Source: Sulfitobacter sp. SK011 | GTDB lineage: Bacteria > Pseudomonadota > Alphaproteobacteria > Rhodobacterales > Rhodobacteraceae | Assembly (NCBI RefSeq): GCF_003352065.1 | Contig: NZ_CP025803.1 | Location: 868,001 to 932,000 of the forward strand | Direction: 5' to 3' | DNA: 64,000 nt | Shown here: piece by piece, positions 46,129 through 55,179 of the stretch | How positions within the stretch are numbered: position 1 is the stretch's first letter | Layout: each line of letters opens with the position of its first letter | Program-made: the position numbers and the translations under genes | Notes under the pieces: model-generated | What the model was told of the DNA's origin: nothing | Seen by the model: only the letters and a program-made list of their open reading frames with translations | The model's database searches: none

Positions 46129-46765
46129 AGAGCTGTTTCGCTTCTTCCAAGGTGTCAAACATATGCAGTTGCCCATCTAGCAGAACAGCGGCGGAGCGTG
46201 CAAATTTCTCAAGTGTTTGTGCCTGATGGGACACAATGATGATGGTGGTGGTGCGCAGGCGTTCCTGCAGGATTTCGCCCGCTTTGCGGTTAAATTCGAC
46301 ATCTGTCGTCGCGGGCATGCCTTCGTCAATGAGGTACATGTCAAAATCAAGCGCCAGCATCAGCGCGAATGAAAACCGTGCCCGCATGCCCGCCGAATAG
46401 GTGCCAAGCGGCTGGTCGAAATATTCACCCAGGTTGCACAGCCAGCGGCAGAAGCTTTCAACGTAGTCGGGATCAAGGCCATAGAGCCGCGCGATGTAAC
46501 GGGCGTTTTCCATCGCAGAAACCTTGCTGACCACGCCGCCCATAAAGCCAAGCGGGAACGAAATGTTGCAGCCGCGCTTGATCTCACCTTCGTCAGGTTT
46601 TTCAAGGCCCGCCATCATGTTGATAAGAGTGGTCTTACCGGTGCCGTTTGGCGCGAGAATACCAAGAGAATTACCCAGTTCCACGCGAAACGAGACCCGA
46701 TCAAGGATGATCTTGTGTTGGGTCCCAGTCCAGAAGGACTTGGATACATTTTCAAATTCCAGCAT
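46106..46765 (-). CDS. Capsule polysaccharide ABC exporter ATPase (KpsT-like)
   Basis: A 219-residue ATPase. Walker A is APNGTGKTTLIN (about 37-48), the signature loop reads YSAGMRARF where most ABC proteins have LSGGQ, and Walker B is DMYLIDEGMP. These variants are usual in KpsT/Wzt-type polysaccharide exporters. It heads the kpsT-kpsE-kdsA-mutase order. The membrane partner KpsM is not adjacent and is not elsewhere in the window. Confidence 0.85.
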   Translation of the reverse strand: MLEFENVSKSFWTGTQHKIILDRVSFRVELGNSLGILAPNGTGKTTLINMMAGLEKPDEGEIKRGCNISFPLGFMGGVVSKVSAMENARYIARLYGLDPDYVESFCRWLCNLGEYFDQPLGTYSAGMRARFSFALMLALDFDMYLIDEGMPATTDVEFNRKAGEILQERLRTTTIIIVSHQAQTLEKFARSAAVLLDGQLHMFDTLEEAKQLYDYETQG

Positions 46766-46993
46766 TCCCTGCTCCGGTTGGTGCTGTGCGGTCTCGCCGC
46801 GCCCTCTCTATCAGAGGTGTATTAACAGTTTATCCACCGAATTTGACTATATTATGTCCTATTTGGAAACAAATGTACAATGCTCTGACACCCGGTTCGG
46901 GCCTGTCTGGTCGTGTACTCATTTGTCGTTCTGAACCCGGAAAATCCGCGCCGCCGTTTTGGTTTCTGGTGACCTATTCAATCACGGGGGACG
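46766..46993. promoter_or_regulatory. Promoter region of the capsule-type unit
   Basis: No gene is seen. The stretch at about 46830-46875 is AT-rich; on the minus strand TTGTTT and TATAGT are 15-16 bases apart and may form the promoter. The rest has no recognised structure. Confidence 0.35.
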
Positions 46994-48259
46994 TCAGCTG
47001 ATTTGCTTGTCGACCCGGCATAGTTTGCCTGCGACGATGCTGATTGCCGCCGCGGCAAAGCTGAACAAGGCACCCATCTTGGCAGCGTCCTGTATCGGAC
47101 CTGCATCAAACGCGACCGACGCAACAAACAGCGACACGGTAAAGCCGATGGCGGCCACACAGCCGACAACAGCCAGATCAATGATCCGCATCCCTTGCGG
47201 CAGCCCAAGCCCCATGGGCCGCGCAGCAAGCCAGCCAAAGAGCAAAATACCCACCGGTTTCCCGATCAGCAGCCCCGCCAGCACCAGCCATGTGGCGCTG
47301 CCGATTGCGTTGAACTGAACCCCGGCGTTCAAGAGGCCAAAGAAGAACAGGACAACCTCGACAGGGTGTTTGAGCGCATGTTCAATCTGGTTCAAAAGGT
47401 CGGTGAGGTATCGTTCTGCCTCAGAAAAGATACCGAATGCCCGGTCTGCATGCGGGATGGTCGGCACGATGGGCAGCAGCCCCAGCGCCGGGTGCAAACC
47501 GGAGCGCATGAAGGCATACCAGCTGATGCAACCGGCGATCAGATAGGGCAGAAAGTGCAATTTGGTGCGCACCCAGGTTGATGCCGGCCGATCCTGATTG
47601 CCACGATCCTTTCTGCGGGGCAGCCAGTTCGCCAGAAGATACACACCGATTGCGACTGCGAAAGACAACAGCAACCACATCGGGGCAAGCGCGCCCGTGG
47701 GATAGAACACCGCCAGAATGATCAGCCCGGCCGCATCATCCGCAATCGCCAGCAAAAGCAGGAACCGCACCGCCGGGTGGCCCGCGCCAAACACGATGCG
47801 CCCGACCAGATAGCTAAAGGCAATATCGGTGGCCGTGGGGATCGCCCACCCGTTAAAAACCGCGTTATATGTCTCTGACCCCAGCAAATATGCGAGGCCA
47901 AGATAGACAGAGATTGGCCCCAGCATCCCGCCCAGCGTTGCAAACAACGGCGTCGCTGCCTTTTTCCCACGCAGGGACCCGTTTTTCAGGATCACGGCTT
48001 CCCAGACTTCCTTGGCGGCGATGGCAAAGAACAGCGCCATCAACAGGTCATTGACCAGATAGTGCAGCGTCAGTGTGCGATAGGCTTCGTGGTTGGCGTC
48101 GCCCGGGTGCAGATGCCCAATGGGGGCGTGGTCCCAAATCTTGAATTCGACGAAATGGTGATAGCTCTCGTAATCGACATTGGCCCAGACCACAGCGATT
48201 ACAGCACCGAATATAAGCAATAGCGAGTAATTCGTCAGAAAGCTCCAGACACGGTACAT
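46994..48259 (-). CDS. nhaA: Na+/H+ antiporter NhaA
   Basis: A 421-residue antiporter with about twelve membrane segments. The ion-binding Asp pair is in IADDAAGLIILAVFY, and PTATDIAFSYLVGRIVFG holds the conserved unwound-helix segment. It exchanges internal sodium for protons and is expected in a marine bacterium. It stands alone, ahead of the divergently spaced capsule unit and after the CDF gene. Confidence 0.92.
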   Translation of the reverse strand: MYRVWSFLTNYSLLLIFGAVIAVVWANVDYESYHHFVEFKIWDHAPIGHLHPGDANHEAYRTLTLHYLVNDLLMALFFAIAAKEVWEAVILKNGSLRGKKAATPLFATLGGMLGPISVYLGLAYLLGSETYNAVFNGWAIPTATDIAFSYLVGRIVFGAGHPAVRFLLLLAIADDAAGLIILAVFYPTGALAPMWLLLSFAVAIGVYLLANWLPRRKDRGNQDRPASTWVRTKLHFLPYLIAGCISWYAFMRSGLHPALGLLPIVPTIPHADRAFGIFSEAERYLTDLLNQIEHALKHPVEVVLFFFGLLNAGVQFNAIGSATWLVLAGLLIGKPVGILLFGWLAARPMGLGLPQGMRIIDLAVVGCVAAIGFTVSLFVASVAFDAGPIQDAAKMGALFSFAAAAISIVAGKLCRVDKQIS

Positions 48260-48343
48260 TCAGCGGGCCCCCGTTCTTGCGTTATTCTCACATTGCTACG
48301 CTATGGTGCTTTGCGGTTCAACGCGTCTGTTGTCGACGGGGGA

Positions 48344-49246
48344 TCAGTGTCCGATCATGGGGCTGTCGTTGCATTGATCACTGGGGTGCTCAATCTCAAG
48401 TGTCGTGTGGTGCAGGTGGTGTTCTGTCTCAAGACGTTTCTTGATCTCGCCGCGGATGCGGGGACCATCGCTGCCCGGTTCCAGCACCACATGGGCATCA
48501 AGCGCAGGGTCATGTTCACCCATCATCCAAAGGTGCACATGATGGACCGACACCACACCTGGGACCTGCGCAATGGTTTCAATCACGGCGGCTGCATCCA
48601 TGTCCGCCGGGCTGCCCAACATCAGGATGCGCACAACGCCGGGAAGTTCGCTGAACGATTGCCATAATATATACCCCGCAATCAGCACGGTGACAGCGGG
48701 ATCAACCCAGAGCCAGCCGTAAAGCAGCACAAGTGTGCCCGCGATGATGACCGCAACCGACCCCAACGCATCGGCCAGATTGTGCAGAAACGCGGCGCGC
48801 ATGTTCACGCTGGTCTTTGACATTGTGTAGGTCAGCGCCGCCGTCGCAAGATCAATCAGCAAGGCCGCACCCGCGACGATCACAATGATCCAACCGGTCA
48901 CAGGCGAGGGATCAATGAACCGCAAAATCGCCTCGTACACCAGATAAAGCCCAATCACGATCAGCGTGGTGTAGTTGACAAGTGCCGCCACTGCTTCGAT
49001 CCGGCCATAGCCGAAGGTCATCTGCGCATCTGATGGGCGGCGCGCGATCTTGCGTGCCGCAAACGCGATGATCAGGGCAATGGCGTCACTGAAGTTATGC
49101 AGTGCATCGGCAATCAGCGATAAAGAGCCCGAAATAATGCCGCCAATGACCTGCGCCACTGTCAGCGCAAGATTAATCGCCACGGCAGACGCAACCCGTG
49201 AATCGCCGCTCTCTGGATCAACGTGATGGTGGTGTTTGTGACCCAT
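48344..49246 (-). CDS. Cation diffusion facilitator (CDF) metal transporter
   Basis: A 300-residue transporter with six membrane segments and a cytoplasmic C-terminal domain. Transport-site motifs are HNFSDAIAL and HNLADALGS, the HxxxD pairs typical of zinc-specific CDF proteins. The N terminus is His-rich (GHKHHHHV), and the C-terminal domain has HHVHLWMMGEHDPALDAH. The ATG shares its A with the permease stop codon, and the gene is third in the arsR-permease-CDF operon. Confidence 0.88.
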   Translation of the reverse strand: MGHKHHHHVDPESGDSRVASAVAINLALTVAQVIGGIISGSLSLIADALHNFSDAIALIIAFAARKIARRPSDAQMTFGYGRIEAVAALVNYTTLIVIGLYLVYEAILRFIDPSPVTGWIIVIVAGAALLIDLATAALTYTMSKTSVNMRAAFLHNLADALGSVAVIIAGTLVLLYGWLWVDPAVTVLIAGYILWQSFSELPGVVRILMLGSPADMDAAAVIETIAQVPGVVSVHHVHLWMMGEHDPALDAHVVLEPGSDGPRIRGEIKKRLETEHHLHHTTLEIEHPSDQCNDSPMIGH

Positions 49247-50286
49247 TAGGAGGCGGCCTGCCAGATCACGCCAGCGATGACAGCACCTGTGACGGCAAAG
49301 CCAAGGTAGGCGGCAAAGACACGCGGTTTGACCAAGGCCCAAACCGCGATGGCCGCCGGGATACAGCTTACACCGCCCGCGATCACAAAGGACATGGCCG
49401 CGCCTTGGCTCATGCCCTGAGCCAGCAGGGCGTCAACCAGCGGCACTGCGGCATATCCGTTCAGATAGGCGGGTGCGCCGACCAAAGCCCCCAACAGGAT
49501 CGGCTTGATCCCGGCACCACCCAGCACACCAGCAATCAGGTCAGCGGGAACGTAGTGCAGCATCAGGGCCTCGATCACATAGGCAAGTGTCAGCCATTTG
49601 GTCAGGAACAGCGCATTTTCCAGCCCGGTCTCTGCAAACACGGCCCGGCGCGGTGCGTCTGACCAGAACCTCCAGACCGGATGGCCGGAAAACGGTTTTT
49701 TCACACCGCAGCATCCGCTCAAAGCGGGGCGTTCCCGAAGCGGGTCGGCAAAAAGCGGAGTATTGGCCGCCAGCAACACGCCAAAGCCGCCAAACATGCC
49801 AAGACCGATAGCGGCAAGCGTTTTTGCCAGTGCAAAGTCCCAGCCGAGTGTGCCGGACGTGATCGCAAACATCGCCGGGTCCATTAGCGGAGAGGCAAGC
49901 CAGAACGCCATCACTGCACCCAGTGGGGCACCCACGGCCAGCAGTGCCGCGATAAAGGGGATCACCTCGCAAGAGCAAAAGGGCGACAGCCCACCCAGAA
50001 GCGCCGCCATCACGACCATTCGGGCCGGATTGCCCTCAAACGCCCGCGCAAGCAGGGTTTCTGCACCGCTGGCCTTGAGATACGCAACCGCAAGCACGGC
50101 AAAGGCGATAAAAGGTGCAGTCCCTGCCAAGGCCCACCCGGCAAAGGTCACGGTGGGCAAGAACTGTGCTGGATCAAAGACCGCAACAGCCAGAAGCAGC
50201 AGCAGCGTCGCCCCCCATGCGCCGCCAAATATCCAACGTTTTGGGGCTGTGTCTGTACGGGTGGGAGTGGCGTTTATGTCAGCCAT
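49246..50286 (-). CDS. UPF0718/DUF318 permease
   Basis: A 346-residue membrane protein with about eight to ten helices. GGLSPFCSCEVIPFIAALLA and VIAGGVSCIPA hold cysteines in the conserved family positions, and GCCGVKK lies in the central cytoplasmic loop. Relatives include ArsP, which exports trivalent organoarsenicals. Here the ArsR regulator and CDF partner make metal or metalloid efflux likely without fixing the ion. It overlaps the arsR stop by eight bases. Confidence 0.8.
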   Translation of the reverse strand: MADINATPTRTDTAPKRWIFGGAWGATLLLLLAVAVFDPAQFLPTVTFAGWALAGTAPFIAFAVLAVAYLKASGAETLLARAFEGNPARMVVMAALLGGLSPFCSCEVIPFIAALLAVGAPLGAVMAFWLASPLMDPAMFAITSGTLGWDFALAKTLAAIGLGMFGGFGVLLAANTPLFADPLRERPALSGCCGVKKPFSGHPVWRFWSDAPRRAVFAETGLENALFLTKWLTLAYVIEALMLHYVPADLIAGVLGGAGIKPILLGALVGAPAYLNGYAAVPLVDALLAQGMSQGAAMSFVIAGGVSCIPAAIAVWALVKPRVFAAYLGFAVTGAVIAGVIWQAAS

Positions 50287-50623
50287 GTGGGTGACCCTCG
50301 CAGGGGGTCTGCGCATCGGCGCAGCATTCTGTCATCAGGAAATGCGCCAAGGCCTGAATTTCGTCATAAGCAACGGCAGCACAGATCGTGCTGCGGCCTT
50401 GACGTTCCTGCTTTACAAGGCCAGTGGCGGCCAGAAGTTTCAGATGGTGGGTCAAAGTTGATCCGGTGACGCCCGTGCGGTCGCCCAATGCGCCAATGCT
50501 CAACCCCTCAGGACCTGCACGGACCAACGTGCGCAGCACCGACAGGCGTTGTTCGGACCCAAGTGCTGCAAAGCTGGCGGCGGCAAGGGTAAGCGGCGGG
50601 GTATGGGGCGAATCTGTTTTCAT
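50279..50623 (-). CDS. ArsR-family transcriptional regulator
   Basis: A 114-residue winged-helix regulator. LGSEQRLSVLRTLVRAGPEG, the recognition helix VTGSTLTHHLKLLAATGL and the wing VKQERQGRST are typical of the ArsR/SmtB family. The C terminus is rich in possible metal ligands (ECCADAQTPCEGHPHG). It should repress its own operon and release on metal binding. The start is at ATG 50623, directly behind the first palindromic site. Confidence 0.85.
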   Translation of the reverse strand: MKTDSPHTPPLTLAAASFAALGSEQRLSVLRTLVRAGPEGLSIGALGDRTGVTGSTLTHHLKLLAATGLVKQERQGRSTICAAVAYDEIQALAHFLMTECCADAQTPCEGHPHG

Positions 50624-50624
50624 A

Positions 50625-50682
50625 TTTCTAGAATAATAGAAACGATTGCCTGCACAAGCTTTATTTCGAGGATTGTCGAAAT
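50625..50682. promoter_or_regulatory. Twin ArsR operator candidates
   Basis: TTTCTA-N6-TAGAAA (50625-50642) and TTTCGA-N6-TCGAAA (50664-50681, extendable by one A/T pair) share the same half-site form TTTCNA and the same six-base spacer. Their centres are 39 bases apart. They lie between arsR and the divergent UDG-family gene and could control both. Confidence 0.65.
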
Positions 50683-50770
50683 CAAAACATCTTGCCTTGG
50701 ACGTGAACACTGCTGACGGAAAAAGTGTCGGCGGGTTGGCAAGCCGGTTGGTCGGTGTATCTGTTGCTGT

Positions 50771-51358
50771 ATGAAAGATATGCGCCATGATCTGAGGGAA
50801 TGCACGCTTTGTGCAGATCGCTTTGCGAGGACAGCGACCGCGCATTACCCCAATCCGGTGGTTTGGTTTGCGCCCGGTGCGCGGCTTTTGATCGCTTCGC
50901 AGGCACCGGGATTGAAAGTGCATGAGGCAAACACGCCGTTCTGGGATGCCTCTGGCAAGCGCCTGCGTCACTGGCTGGGATTGGATGAGGCGCAATTTTA
51001 TGACCGATCAAAAGTTGCGATTGTCCCGATGGCGTTCTGTTTTCCGGGCTATGATGCCAAGGGCAGCGACCTGCCACCGCCGCCCGTCTGCGCAAAGACA
51101 TGGCGCGCGGCAGCACTTGGCATGCTGCCAGATCTGCGTCTGACCGTTTTAATCGGCGGGCATGCGATGAAATATCATCTGCCGGGATTTACCACCGTCA
51201 CCGCAGCTGTAGCGGGATGGCGGGATCACCAAAACGGCGTCTATGCCTTGCCTCATCCGTCCTGGCGCAATACCGGGTGGTTAAAGAAGAACCCGTGGTT
51301 CGAGGCAGAGGTTCTGCCCAGACTGCGCGCGGACGTTGCAAAGGTGATGCATGACTGA
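50771..51358 (+). CDS. Uracil-DNA glycosylase family protein
   Basis: A 195-residue UDG-superfamily protein. Motif A is LIASQAPGLKVHEANTPFWD in pattern, and motif B is LPHPSWRN, both of which frame the uracil pocket in this fold. Only two N-terminal cysteines (CTLC) of the four-cysteine iron-sulfur set of family 4 are present, so it may not hold a cluster. Its DNA repair activity is unproven. It overlaps the SseB gene by eight bases. Confidence 0.7.
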   Translation: MKDMRHDLRECTLCADRFARTATAHYPNPVVWFAPGARLLIASQAPGLKVHEANTPFWDASGKRLRHWLGLDEAQFYDRSKVAIVPMAFCFPGYDAKGSDLPPPPVCAKTWRAAALGMLPDLRLTVLIGGHAMKYHLPGFTTVTAAVAGWRDHQNGVYALPHPSWRNTGWLKKNPWFEAEVLPRLRADVAKVMHD

Positions 51359-52133
51359 ATTGACGCCCCTTGATCAGGCCCATGCCGCGATGATGGCAGC
51401 ACCGGACGATGATGCCGCACGGTTGCGATTTTACGAGCGGATTGCAGATGTGGAACTGTTCGTGCTGCTGGAAGCCGAGCCCGATGGCGATCAGATCAAT
51501 CCGGTCCTGCTGGAAGATAGCTATGTGATCGTGTTTGACCGCTCGGCGCGGCTTGCGGCGTATGTGGGTGATGCGGCCCCATATGTGGCGCTGTCCGGGC
51601 GCGCGATTGCCGGGATGCTGGATGGTCAGCCGCTTGGCATGGCCGTTAATATTGGCGTTGCACCTTCGGAAATTCTGTTGCCGGCCACCGCGATGGCATG
51701 GCTGCGCGAGACACTGGCCAATGAGGCCGGTGAGGTGGAGACAAGAATTGATCGGGTGCTGCCGCCAAAGGACCTTCCTGAAAGCCTGATTGCCGCGATT
51801 GATGCCAAGCTTGCGACAGCGACGGGCATGGCCGCAGGGGCCTGGCTGGTCGCGGTTGAATACGCGGGTGGCGGGCGTGGGCATCTTTTGGCTTTTGTCG
51901 GGGCCATTCCGCGCGCGCAAGATGCGCTGGTCCGCGCAGCGTCAGAGGCGCTGACTTTTTCGGGGATTGAGGCGGGCGCGATGGACGTGGGATTTTTTGC
52001 CCCCGGTGATCCAACTGTCGCGAAATTGGCCAAGGTTGGTCTGCGCTTTGATTTGCCGCAGACCGAAGGATTGCAACATACACCGCGTCTGCCACCGGGC
52101 AGCGACCCGGCAAAACCACCCATTCTGAAATAA
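51351..52133 (+). CDS. SseB family protein
   Basis: A 260-residue cytosolic protein with the SseB N-terminal domain (LDQAHAAMMAAPDDDAARLRF through the ELFVLLE strand and the ILLPATAMAWLRETL helix). The C-terminal half has a second alpha/beta domain and a Pro-rich end. No enzymatic motif is visible and the function is unknown. It is coupled to the UDG-family gene. Confidence 0.7.
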   Translation: MTELTPLDQAHAAMMAAPDDDAARLRFYERIADVELFVLLEAEPDGDQINPVLLEDSYVIVFDRSARLAAYVGDAAPYVALSGRAIAGMLDGQPLGMAVNIGVAPSEILLPATAMAWLRETLANEAGEVETRIDRVLPPKDLPESLIAAIDAKLATATGMAAGAWLVAVEYAGGGRGHLLAFVGAIPRAQDALVRAASEALTFSGIEAGAMDVGFFAPGDPTVAKLAKVGLRFDLPQTEGLQHTPRLPPGSDPAKPPILK

Positions 52134-52260
52134 TCAGCACAAATCGGGGGGCGGATGTCACCGCGCCTCACATCGGCGAGAGGTCACAAGGTCGTGGGGT
52201 GCAAAGGCCGATTGGGCTCATTAGCTTTGGGTCAGAACACATCAAACCAGGAGTCATGAC

Positions 52261-52785
52261 ATGAACCGCTTCACCCTTACCATTGCCGCCGCAGCGACCG
52301 CGCTGACCTTTGCCGGTCAGGCATTTGCCGGTGATCAGTACGTTGACGAAACAGGCTTTGCCGTGTCCGGCTATGATGTTGTGGCGTATTTCTCCCTGCC
52401 GCAAAATCCGGTTGGCGAGGCCCAGCCCGAGGGCGTGCCCGGCAACAAGGCGATCACCGCTGAATACAACGGATCGACATTTGCGTTCTCAAGCGAAGAG
52501 AACAAGGCGATGTTTGAGGCCGACCCTGCGAAATACGCACCTCAGTATGATGGCCATTGTGCCTATGGTGTCTCCAAAGGCGGCAAAGTGCCAGGCAATC
52601 CGAACCTGTGGCGGATTGTGGATGACAAGCTGTATCTCAACATCACCAAGAATGTCGTTGGGTTCTGGGAAGAAGACATTCCCGGCAACCTGGACTTGGC
52701 TGAGAACAACTGGGCTTCGATTGAGCCCGAGCCAAAATCCACAGCAACCATTCCGCAGTTCTCAAGCGCGGCACCGGTAAACTGA
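52261..52785 (+). CDS. Exported YHS-domain protein
   Basis: A 174-residue protein with a signal peptide (1-23, ending GQAFAG). A YHS-type domain covers about 28-110, with GFAVSGYDVVAYFSL, a strand-helix FSSEENKAMFEADPAKYAPQ and CAYGVSKG. Such domains often sit next to metal-handling proteins, but no metal ligand set is certain here. The polar C-terminal tail is likely flexible. It lies 50 bases ahead of the exported rhodanese gene. Confidence 0.75.
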   Translation: MNRFTLTIAAAATALTFAGQAFAGDQYVDETGFAVSGYDVVAYFSLPQNPVGEAQPEGVPGNKAITAEYNGSTFAFSSEENKAMFEADPAKYAPQYDGHCAYGVSKGGKVPGNPNLWRIVDDKLYLNITKNVVGFWEEDIPGNLDLAENNWASIEPEPKSTATIPQFSSAAPVN

Positions 52786-52823
52786 ACCCGTCCCCCGGTT
52801 TCCCTCAGCCGGAACGGCCCTCA

Positions 52824-52850
52824 GCCTCGTCGCGCATGACGCGACGGGGC
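52824..52850 (+). terminator. Eleven-base hairpin enclosing the rhodanese start codon
   Basis: GCCTCGTCGCG (52824-52834) and CGCGACGGGGC (52840-52850) pair with one G-U, leaving CATGA as loop, and TTTG follows. It resembles the terminator of the YHS gene. The ATG of the next gene lies in the loop. Confidence 0.55.
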
Positions 52851-53279
52851 TTTGTCGTGGGCGGTGTGGCGCTTTTGGGGCTGGGCGGCGTATTTGCGGC
52901 CGAGTGGTTCAACATCGGCGCGCAAGTGGATGATGCGAGCCTGAGCGCACCAGATGCCATGGCAGCGGCCCAGACGGGTCAGATCACTTTGATTGATATC
53001 CGCCGTCCGGATGAATGGGCACGCACCGGCGTGCCCATCGGCGCGGTACCTCTGGACATGCGCCGCGATGATTTCGTAACGGCGCTGCTGGCACAGGATG
53101 GTGTGGCGAAAGACAAACCCATTGCCTTGATCTGCGCGCGCGGTGTGCGCTCTCGCAGATTGTCCAAACAACTGACCGACGGCGGTTTCACAAAGATCAT
53201 TGATGTGCCCGAAGGCATGTTGGGCTCAGGCGCGGGGCCGGGATGGGTCAAGCGCGGGTTGCCTGTCACCCGGCCTTAA
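52836..53279 (+). CDS. Exported rhodanese-like protein
   Basis: A 147-residue protein with a twin-arginine-like N terminus (MTRRGFVVGGVALLGLGG). The rhodanese domain has ITLIDIRRPDEWARTGVPIGAVPLD and the active-site loop ICARGVRSRRLS, with cysteine and arginine intact (C-A-R-G-V-R). The predicted location is periplasmic or membrane-anchored. The start codon is inside a strong hairpin. It lies after the YHS gene and may form a two-gene sulfur or redox unit, but this is conjecture. Confidence 0.7.
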   Translation: MTRRGFVVGGVALLGLGGVFAAEWFNIGAQVDDASLSAPDAMAAAQTGQITLIDIRRPDEWARTGVPIGAVPLDMRRDDFVTALLAQDGVAKDKPIALICARGVRSRRLSKQLTDGGFTKIIDVPEGMLGSGAGPGWVKRGLPVTRP

Positions 53280-53292
53280 TCCCATTTTCACC

Positions 53293-55179
53293 TTACTCGG
53301 CAGGCACTTTGTCGGCTGCAGTCAACTGACCTTTGAGCAGGGCCCGTTCGGCGCGGGCGCGGATCACGATGCCCGGTTCCCGCAACGTATGGGGGCTGTC
53401 CAGACGCAGGCCCTCAGGCGCGCGCCCTGCGATGTTCAATGCGGACAGGGCTGATAAAGGCACAGACAAAACGAGGCTGAACACAATCGGCACCAGCCAG
53501 AAAGAGATCAATCCGGCGATCAGCCCTGCAAGCAACAACAGACCAAAGAGGGTTTCAACCCAATGAAACTTGATCAGCATCGCCCATGGATACCCGCGTG
53601 CATCGCGACGCTGCGGTGACCAGAGTTCACTGCGCGAAAAAGTGGCGCGCAACACGGCCTTGGTTTGCTGGATCATCAGGATCGGGGCATAGGCAATCGA
53701 CAAGATCACCTCGAAGGCAAAGGCGGTCAGAAACGCCGTCCGTCCGCCGAAAACCCGTGTCGCTTTTGGGTAGGCGGCGATGATGCCCGCACCTGCGATT
53801 TTGGGTGTCAGCAGCATCGCGTACATGATCACCAGAAACACTGCGCTATCAATATGGCTCATGGCGGGGGGCCAGTCAGGGAAAAACGGATTGGCTTCGT
53901 TGAAATAGCGGACAATGTTGGTGTCCGCGTCTTTACCGAGCAGCGACCACACCACCAGCAGGACAAACCACGCAGGCGACAGCAGATAACTGACTGCGCC
54001 ATGGAACAGGTGAAACCGCGAGACGGGGTGCAGCCCGGCGGTGCCAAGCAGACGCAGATGTTGCAGGTTGCCCCGGCACCAGCGGCGGTCCCGCAGCACA
54101 TAATCGACCAACGTACCGGGCGTTTCCTCAAAGCTGCCAGAGACACGTGGCAAAAACCGCACCCGCCAACCTGCACGGCGAAGCAATCCGGCCTCAACAA
54201 AATCATGGCTGAGGATCAGATCATCGCGACCCCGACCCGTCAGATGCGGCAGGCCAGCGCTGGCGGCAAAGGCCCGGGTGCGGATGATTGCATTATGGCC
54301 CCAATAGTTACCCTCATGACGCGCCCAAAGGGCCAGCCCCTCGGCCAGAAGCCAGCCGTAGGCAATGTTGGAAAACTGCTGCAGGCGTGCGAAAAGCGTA
54401 TCAGCCCCGATCAGCATGGGAAATGTCTGGATCAGCCCGGTATCGGGGTCGGCACTGAGTTCTGAGGCCAGTCGTTCAATGGCGCGGCCCGACATCAGGC
54501 TGTCGGCGTCCAGCACAACCATCCCTTCGTAGGCGGCACCCCAACCGGTGATCCAGTCCAGCAGATTGCCGACCTTCTTGTCGGTGTTTGCAGCGCGCCG
54601 ACGATAATGTACATCGATGGTGGCAGGTGTATCGCGTTTCAGGGTTTGAAAGGCCTGCCATTCCTGAGCGGCGATTGAGTCATCGCCGGTGTCGGACAAT
54701 ACAAAAAGCGTATAGCGATGTGCCCCTTTGCGCCGCGCCAGATCATCCAGAATGGCGGCTGCATTGCCAAAAACATCCCACGGCACCTCGTTATAAATCG
54801 GCACCAGCAGCGCGACGTCGATGGGCGTCACATCTGTGGGCGGGCGGTCATCTGCGTCTTCACGCGCAAGAATGCCGGCCACCGCGACACCGACGGTGCT
54901 GACAGACAGCGTGACCCAGACAAAGGTGGCCCCGATCATCGACAGCAAGGCCCATTCCAGTCCGGTCATGCCACTGCCCGCGAACCACCCGTAAAGACCA
55001 TAAAGCAAGAGCGCCGTGCCGATCAGGGCGGGACCAAACACCGCGAATCGCCACCCCAAAGACCGGCGTGGTCCTGCGCTGCGCGCACGGGGGGCAGGGG
55101 CCTCAGCCAGATCCTGCGCCTGCATGGCCAGCGGTGACCGGGGCGGCATGTTCTGATGGATCGGTGCGGAAAGGGTCAT
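53293..55179 (-). CDS. opgH: Glucans biosynthesis glucosyltransferase
   Basis: About 628 residues of an inner-membrane GT2 enzyme polymerising beta-1,2-linked glucose for osmoregulated periplasmic glucans. The DxD-type site is VLDADSLMSG, and the product-binding motif is RDRRWCRGNLQHL. Membrane segments lie near 50-105 and in the C-terminal third. The start at ATG 55179 overlaps the opgG stop (ATGA); an in-frame GTG at 55191 is an alternative. Confidence 0.9.
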   Translation of the reverse strand: MTLSAPIHQNMPPRSPLAMQAQDLAEAPAPRARSAGPRRSLGWRFAVFGPALIGTALLLYGLYGWFAGSGMTGLEWALLSMIGATFVWVTLSVSTVGVAVAGILAREDADDRPPTDVTPIDVALLVPIYNEVPWDVFGNAAAILDDLARRKGAHRYTLFVLSDTGDDSIAAQEWQAFQTLKRDTPATIDVHYRRRAANTDKKVGNLLDWITGWGAAYEGMVVLDADSLMSGRAIERLASELSADPDTGLIQTFPMLIGADTLFARLQQFSNIAYGWLLAEGLALWARHEGNYWGHNAIIRTRAFAASAGLPHLTGRGRDDLILSHDFVEAGLLRRAGWRVRFLPRVSGSFEETPGTLVDYVLRDRRWCRGNLQHLRLLGTAGLHPVSRFHLFHGAVSYLLSPAWFVLLVVWSLLGKDADTNIVRYFNEANPFFPDWPPAMSHIDSAVFLVIMYAMLLTPKIAGAGIIAAYPKATRVFGGRTAFLTAFAFEVILSIAYAPILMIQQTKAVLRATFSRSELWSPQRRDARGYPWAMLIKFHWVETLFGLLLLAGLIAGLISFWLVPIVFSLVLSVPLSALSALNIAGRAPEGLRLDSPHTLREPGIVIRARAERALLKGQLTAADKVPAE

